The notes under the pieces: generated by a model
What the model saw: only the letters and a program-made list of their open reading frames with translations
What the model was told of the DNA's origin: nothing
Databases searched by the model: none
Assembly: GCF_947179165.1 (NCBI RefSeq)
Contig: NC_077245.1
Span: 13,238,740-13,302,739, forward strand
From: Solanum dulcamara
Lineage: Eukaryota; Streptophyta; Magnoliopsida; Solanales; Solanaceae
Direction: 5' to 3'
DNA length: 64,000 nt
Part shown: positions 58,001-64,000 of the stretch, in pieces
Layout of the letters: each line of letters opens with the position of its first letter
How positions within the stretch are numbered: position 1 is the stretch's first letter
Program-made: the position numbers and the translations under genes

Positions 58001-58328
58001 TGCTCCCTTCAACGACCACCTTAATCGACATCATCCTATCGTTGACTCTCCTAACCTCTACTACCTGATCCCTTAGATCATTGTCTACTAAAATGCCTAC
58101 CCCATTCCTATATTTTGATCTACCTGAAAACCAAAGCTTATACCCGTCTACCTCCCTAGCTTTAGAACCTACCCATTTGGTCTCTTGGACACAAGCTATA
58201 TTAATCTTTCTCTTCTTTAGAATTTTAACTAGCTCTATGGATTTGCCCGTTAACGTTCCAATATTCCAAGAACCAACTCTCAGTCTAGACGCTCCTTTAA
58301 CCCACTTACCCCTCCTTACCCTCGTAAT
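55014..58328 (-). mobile_element. RTE-type LINE, 5'-truncated, with (TTG)n tail
   Basis: Minus strand. The 3' end is at 55014 with a (TTG)n tail (complement of the aac run 55014-55043). It is preceded on the minus strand by the ccctaccttggtaggagtaa and ctccccagaccccatg region that I associate with the common Solanaceae RTE LINE. The coding frame has no stop from about 58328 to 55431. A TGA just upstream (58329-58331) and the absence of the usual N-terminal sequence suggest 5' truncation at about 58328. I could not find a target duplication by eye. Confidence 0.85.
55431..58034 (-). CDS. RTE LINE endonuclease / reverse transcriptase ORF
   Basis: 867 codons from the first ATG; the open frame extends another 98 codons upstream (to about 58328) with no ATG and includes the start of the endonuclease ([28 protein letters not shown]). 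Domains: apurinic-type endonuclease ([33 protein letters not shown]), RT ([47 protein letters not shown], catalytic [10 protein letters not shown]) and a C-terminal region with YGAECWPVK and [18 protein letters not shown]. No stop or frameshift is present, so the copy is recent. It would nick target DNA and copy its RNA at the nick, but the N-terminus is probably missing, so full activity is doubtful. Confidence 0.88.
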   Translation of the reverse strand: MMSIKVVVEGSTFNIISAYAPQAGLREEDKRRFWEDLDELVGGIPPTEKLFVGGDFNDHIGSISGGNDDVYGGFGYGVRNVGGLSLLEFARAFGLVIANSSFPKKEDHLVTFHSSVAKTQIDFLLLRKVDRGLCKDCKVIPIDNLTTRHKLLVMDLGIKMMRNKRVGDDRSRIRWRSLTTANALEMGEKLKAMGAWDSNGDATSMWDRTDSCIRTVAREVLGVSTGSRSRHRGDWWWNGEVQEKVEAKKMAYAKLIESIDEVEKWTNRELYKIARKEAKSAVSTAKTTAFERLYAELEEKGGDRKLFRLARARERRARDVDQVKCIKDEHGKVLVDETLIKQRWQSYFHKLLNEEGDRDFVLGDLEHTERRCNFGYCRSIKVEEVKSVVRRMRWGRATGPDEIPGEFWKSTSSIGLEWLTRLFNVIFKTAMMPEEWRSSIMIPLYKNKGDIQSCNNYRGIKLLSHTMKLWERVVEMRVRRDVSISENQFGFMPGRSTTEAIHLMRRLVEQHRERKRDLHMVFIDLEKAYDKVPREILWTCLKAKGVPMAYIRVIKDMYEGAKTRVRTVGGDSEHFPVVMGLHQGSTLSPFLFALVIDGLTRQIQGAVPWCMLFADDIVLIDETRRGVNAKLEDWRHTLESKGFKLSRTKTEYLECKFSETPQEVDVEVRLGAQAIQKRSSCKYLGSIMQGSREIDDDVTHRIGVGWIKWRLASGVLYDKNVPPKLKGKFYKVVVRPAMLYGAECWPVKISHIQKMKVAEMRMLRWMCGHTRSDRIRNEAIRDKVGVSSVEDKMREIRLRWYGHVKRRDTDAPVRRCERLAMDGYRRGRGRPKKYWGEVIRQDMAQLQLTEDMTLDRRMWRTHIRVEG

Positions 58329-60427
58329 TCAAAAAATATTATGGAGCGCACAAAATAACCCTTGAGCTCATCAATATCAAGAGAATAACCCGGGATGGGC
58401 CATCCGAAATTCACACCTAAAGCTCATCAACACTGAATATAACAGTGAAGCCCAAAGTCAATAAAAGGGCCACTAGGAATTATACTTCGAGCTCATCAAA
58501 AGCATGAAGCGCCATAGACAATGAGATTACCAGTATTTTCCAATCCTTATATTTATTCATTTACCAAAAATCTCACTCTCTTCATTAATTAGTCCATTTA
58601 GAGGGAAATTTTTAGTTTTAGTCATCGGTGAAACAACAAGGCAAGCAGTATATTGCCTAATCATATATCACTCAAGTTCGGGGGAAAATTCCATCAAGGG
58701 TATCAAATTACTAACCTGAAACTCCACATAACAAAACACGGCCTTGGGCCCAATATTTAAATAACACAAGCAAGCAAGCACAAGAATAATCTGAAATTAT
58801 ACTAAAAAGGGAAAATACAACCAACCGAATTTTAAAAAAGGGCAACCTAGGTTTCAAGTCACCTAAGAGCAATTTTTAAGGATACTAAGCGGTGAAAACA
58901 AGACAAAAGAGCATCTAAACTAAGTCTCCAATGGCTAAAAATCCAAACTAGCTACTAACGATGGCCATCAACTCCTAATTTTCTATAAAGGGCTACCAAG
59001 ACCTAGAACCAATCTAATCATGCAATACTACTCATAAAATACCAATTCTAACTAAGCTAATTCTAAGAAGAAGAAACCATAGCTTACCTCAAGGCCGAAA
59101 CTGCACATGAACCACTAAACTGAGGCTTTTTTCTTTTCGGGCCACCTTTCAAAGATGCCACTTTACCAAAATATCAAAGTACACATCAAAACAAAGCCAA
59201 TGATACCCATATTATAATAATTAAAAATGGAGTCAAAATCGGGTCAAAATTCGACATTGGGATCCGCACACGAAATTAAAAAAACCAACTCTGTCACAAG
59301 GTCCTAAATAGCTCAAGGAACTTGTGCCTAAAAAATAGACATAATCCGAGCACCGGAAGGGCTCAAATTAGTCCCACCAAAATCAAGCCCTAAGATAGTC
59401 GAAATGGAAGAAAATAATGAAAATACGCAAGACTTACGAGATTTATAGAATGAGAAAAAGGTTCTAAAACTTCCCCGCTAGAGTTCACGACGCAAGGCAA
59501 CAAGAATTATGGAAAATAATCAAGAGGAGCTCTCAAAATTGTGTTTTGATTATGTTGGAAATGAAGAAAAGGAATTCAAAAACGGGGTCTTAAAAGACCT
59601 CACTGCCAGGCCATTTGGCCTTCACAAACACAAAGGTCAGTTAGTTGACACTTCGCATATGTGGAGGCCAGTCTTCGAACACTAAGAAGGAAATGGCAAC
59701 CATTCGCGAATGCGGCTAATGGCCCACGAACACGGAGAACAGCCTAGAGCTACACTAGCATTTACCAAGGGGAAAAAGTCCCCCGATGGGGTTTTGGAAC
59801 TCATTTGGAACCCCATCAACGCAAACAGACTATGATACCCAATTGGAAATGACATTCTAAACTCAAAGGAATTGACGAATTACCAATAAAGGTCATCTCG
59901 TCCAAATGTTGACCAAAGTCAACACTTTAAAAAAAAAACTTAAAACACCCAAATAGCCAAAAACTTATTCCAAGCACCTCAAAAACTAAACCAGAGGTCA
60001 TTCTAGACAAAAATCGATGTTCCGAAGCTAACCGAGTTGACGCAATTTTCATCCGAGTGGATTTTCTCAAAATATTGACAAAAGTCAAATTTGGCCAAAA
60101 CTTTAAAGTTAAAATGGCAAATCGCACAAAATTAAAATAAAGACTCCAAAACTCGAACCAACCTTTACTCTAGACCAAAATGGACCTTTCGGAGCTGATG
60201 GAATCATCGAAATTCTCATACGATGACCGAATCTTTGGATGTTGACTAAAGTCAACTCTTTTCACTTAAAACCTCTAAAAAGAGACAAACTTGAACCATG
60301 GTCACCCAACCACCTAGAGGAGTATGCCACCCATTCTAACATCACACAAAGGCTATAAAGAAGCTACGGGGAGGGGAAAATGGTAAACAAACGCAAAAGC
60401 ATGAAAATAACCTTGGAGGTCATAACA
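58329..60427 (-). repeat. Probable 3' LTR of the right-hand chromovirus, cut by the LINE
   Basis: On the minus strand the chromodomain end (about 60500) is followed by gtccttttagtagtggatg and then TGTTATGACC at 60427, a plausible LTR start. A TATA-like TATAAAT (59441-59447, in attctataaatctcg) lies about 980 bp in. No second copy is in the window, so the far end is not defined. Confidence 0.55.
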
Positions 60428-60479
60428 ACATCCACTACTAAAAGGACTTTCATTCTTGAAAGTTAAAGGAAGAAAAGAA

Positions 60480-63400
60480 ACATGATGGCTCAAAAAGGTG
60501 AGGATATCGGGTCCTCTTATGCCGCTCGATCTACCAAGTAGACTCATTGATCGGATAATGATTCCACTGGACTTTCAGCAATGGGATCTCCTTAGACGTC
60601 AGCTTCCTAATCTGTCTGTCTAAAATAGTCATAGGCTCCTCCTCAAAATCTAAGGACTCATCAAGCTGAATCGAATCCCACTAAAGCACGTGAGACTAAT
60701 CTAGAATGTACTGCCACAATATGGGAAAATAGAATACAAAAAGAAACTCAAAAATTCTGGAGGCAAGGCTAACTCATAAGCTACCTCTCCTATCTGCCTC
60801 AGGATCTTAAAAGGGCTGATAAACCTGGGGCTAAGCTTACCCCTCCTCCCAAATCTCATCACACCCTTCATGGGCAACACATGCAGAAATACCCGATCTT
60901 CAACCATAAACTCTAAAGGACGAACCCTCTGATCAGCATAACTCTTCTACCTACTCTGGGAAGTATGGTGTCTCTCCTAGACCATACGGACTCTATCCAT
61001 CGAATCACGCAGAAAATCAGTGCTCCAAGGTCTAACCTCAAAAGCATCAAATCACCTCACTAGGGAACGACATCTCCTACCATATAATGCCTCAAAAGGT
61101 GCCATCTCGATGCTCTAATGGTAGATGTTATTATATGCAAACTCTGTCAACACCAAAAACTAATCCCACTGACCCTCAAAATCAATAACACAACATATAG
61201 TATGTCCTCCAAGACCTGAATAGTCCTCTATGACTGACCATTAGTCTACGGGTGGAAAGTTGTGCTAAGCTCAACCCGGGTACCCAACTCTCTTTAAATA
61301 GACCTCCAGAAATGTGAAGTGAACTGAGTACTAGTCTTAAATGATAGATACCAGCACCCCATGCAATTAGACCACCTTTCGAATGTAAATCTTAGCCAAC
61401 CACTCTAAAGTATAGGCAGTTTGAATCGATAAGAATTGAGCAGACTTGGTCAATTAATCTATGATACCCCAAATGGAATCAAAGCCTCGAGAGTTACGTG
61501 GTAAACCCACTACAAAGTCTATAGCTATTCGCTCCCACTTCCACTCTGAAATGGGTAGCCGCTTGATTAAACCACCTAACCTATGATGCTCGAACTTAAC
61601 TTACTGACAGTTCAAGTACCTAGCTAAGAAAGCTGAAATGTATCGCTTCATCCCACACTACCAGTAATTCTGTCACAGGTCATGATACATTTTTGTCGCG
61701 CCGGGATGAATGGAATATCCAAAATAGTGGGCCTCCTTAAGAATCAGCCTGACTAGATCTCCAACTCTAGGAATACAAATACGACCCTCAATCCACAAAA
61801 TGCCCCCCGGATCTAAGTTCGCCTTCTTAGCCTCCCCACTGAGCACCCTATCACGAATCACCCTCAGGTGTGGGTCATCAAACTACTGTGCCCAAATCTT
61901 ATCCATCAAGAAATACCTAGCCTCTATATAAGTAAACACCCTGCCCGACTCAGAAATATCATGTCAAACTATATGATGAGATAAGGAATGAATATCCGAA
62001 GCTAAAGGTCGTTTCTCAGCTAACAAAAATGCCAAACTCCCCATACTCGCCACCTTCCAGCTCAAAGCATCCGCTAATACATCTGCCTTTCCCTAGTGAT
62101 AGAGAATAGTGACATCATAGTCCTTCAGTAACTCCAACCACCTGCATTGTCTCAAATTAAGGTCTTCCTGGTTGAAGATGTACTAAAAACTATGGTGGTC
62201 AGTGTAGATCTCACAATAGGCACTATACAAATAATGTCTCCAAATATTCAATGCGAAGACTACCCTCGCCAACTCCAAATTATGTGTAGGGTAGTTCCGC
62301 TCATGTGCCTTCAGCTGCCTGGAAGCATATGCAATAACTCTACCCTACTGTATCAGAACACAACCCAAGCCAACACATGAAGTATCACAATACATTATAA
62401 ATCCCTGGCCCTCAACAAGAAGAATAAGAATCTAAGGTGAAGTCAACAAAGCCTTGAGCTTCAGAAAGCTCGTCTTACACTCGTCAGACCAATGGAAAGG
62501 AACATTCTTCTAAGTTAATATGGTCAAAAGCGCTGCTATAGAAGAGAATTCCTCCATAAAACGTCTGTAGTATCCTGCCAACCCGATAAAACTGCGAACC
62601 TCAATAGGAAAAGTGAGCCTAGCCCAAACCCAAACTACTGCTACCTTTACCGAATCTACCATAATCCCTTCATTGGACACCACGTTCCCCAAGAATATCA
62701 CAGACTCAAGCTAAAATTCATACTTAGTGAATTTGGCATACAACTACTGATCTGGAAGGGTCTGGAGTACTATCCTCAAGTGTTTCTCTCTACTCCCGGA
62801 ATAGACTAGGATGTCATCAATGAATACAATAACGAAGAAGTCTATGTAGGATCTATACATAAGGTTTATCAAATCCATGAATATTACAGGGGCAGTAGTC
62901 AACCCAAAAGACATGTCTAGGAACTGATAATGGTCATATCGAGTCCTAAAAGCAGTATTTGAGATGTCTACCTCCCTAATTACCCCGATCTCAAGTCTAT
63001 CTTAGAGAACGTTGTTGCACCCTTGAGCTGATCAAATAAGTCATCAATACGCGATATCGGATACTTGTTCTTAAAGGTCACCTTGTTCAGCTATCTATAA
63101 TCAATACATATATGCAATATACCATCCATCCTTCTTCTTCACAAACATAACAGGAGCACCCCAGGAAGACACACTAGGCCTGATAAACCCCTTACTCAAG
63201 ATATATTGGAGTTGTACCTTAAGCTCCCTCAACTCTACTAGACCCATCTGATACAGTGGAATAAAGACTGACTATGTACCCAAATCAACATCAATGCTGA
63301 AATTAATATCACGCTCAAGAGAAAGACCAAGAAGATTAGTGGGAAAGACATCAAGGAAATCTCAAACCATCGAAACAGAATCAATAGAAGGAGTGTCAAT

Positions 63401-64000
63401 ACTAGTGTCACGAACATAAGAAATATAGGCTAGACACACCTTTCCTACTAACTGTTGAGCCCTGAGGAAGGAGATCATACCACACAACACATAACTAGCT
63501 CCACCTTTCCAAGATTGCATGATGAGTAGATGACCAATCAATGCCTAGAATCAAGTCAAAGTCCACCATATCTAACATAATCAAGTCCACTCTAATATCA
63601 TACCCCAATATGTTCACCACACAAGATCGATACACTCGATCTACTACTAAAAAAATCACCTATAAGGGTAGCTACACGCATAAGCACAAGCAATGGCTCA
63701 CATAAAACATCATATCGAGTAGCAAAATGAGCAGACACATATGAGTAAGTAGACCCCGGATCAAATAAAGCATAGGCAAATTGATAAAAGATGAAGATCA
63801 TACCTGTTATGACGGCATTCGATGCCTCCTCTTTTATTCTACCCAAAAAAAGCATACATATGACTGCATCCAACTCTACAGATTGTCCGACCTGCTTGGG
63901 GACCACTCTTAGTGACCTGGGAATCACCTCTACCACTCACCCTATGCACCCTCTTTGGGCATCTAAACTGGGACCCTAGGAGTCTGAACGTGCTGACCCT
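60480..64000 (-). pseudogene. Decayed chromovirus gag-pol (protease to chromodomain), minus strand
   Basis: Minus-strand order: linker and protease (63936-63598, YALFDPGSTYSYVSAHFA), RT with an IDDI box near 62820, RT thumb and RNase H entry (62701-62510, [19 protein letters not shown]), RNase H (about 62500-62100), integrase zinc-finger region (61861-61673, RICIPRVGDLVRLILKEA, GYSIHPGATKMYHDL), integrase C-terminus (60907-60701, [18 protein letters not shown]) and chromodomain (about 60660-60545, EEPMTILDRQIRKL, TSKEIPLLKVQW). Stops and frameshifts are numerous. It is Tekay/Del-like from the LFDPGSTYSYVS protease and the chromodomain. gag continues beyond the window. Confidence 0.85.

Overview
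This window is intergenic plant DNA made almost entirely of nested transposable elements; I see no intact host gene, rRNA, tRNA or CRISPR array. Plant origin is clear from Ty3/gypsy elements of the Tekay/Del (chromodomain), Athila and Ogre/Tat lineages, Ty1/copia remains, and an RTE-type LINE whose 3' end I associate with Solanaceae genomes. Solanaceae is therefore my best guess; genus is not resolvable by eye.

Layout. 1-11463: a minus-strand, non-autonomous Ogre/Tat-like element with very long LTRs (3554 bp in the complete copy), no gag-pol and three minisatellites before its 3' LTR. It is inserted in the 5' LTR of a small coding-free chromovirus-like element (11464-14607), which lies in a minus-strand copia remnant (14608-15544). 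15545-17800: a solo LTR. 17808-29069: a plus-strand Tekay/Del chromovirus with six nonsense codons and a frameshift; its 3' LTR holds a second solo LTR (25912-28229) and a near-perfect 336-bp palindrome carrying tRNA-like Pol III boxes (28230-28565). 29070-39083: a second non-autonomous Ogre-like element, plus strand, with an snRNA-like promoter arrangement, three copies of a leader module, a captured fragment of a plant sensor histidine kinase, and a large minisatellite. 39084-42432 and 53601-54546: a decayed minus-strand chromovirus, split by an Athila element (42431-53600) that is flanked by a 946-bp direct duplication of its target. 55014-58328: a minus-strand RTE LINE with a long uninterrupted ORF. 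58329-64000: a decayed minus-strand chromovirus and its LTR.

How the parts relate. Neither Ogre-like element can encode its own replication proteins, yet their LTR pairs differ by only about 1% (hand counts), so both must have been moved recently by proteins supplied in trans. The Athila element has broken gag-pol but an intact 406-codon env-like ORF with its own upstream TATA box. A GC-rich hairpin module, built on an 8-bp stem AGTGGCGC/GCGCCACT, occurs in LTRs of the Tekay and Athila lineages (degenerate in one solo LTR) and again in front of the env-like ORF; in the Tekay, Athila and env-like cases it lies upstream of a TATA box, in opposite orientations relative to transcription. I regard this shared promoter-proximal module, the captured histidine kinase and the inverted tRNA-like palindrome as the three most original observations.
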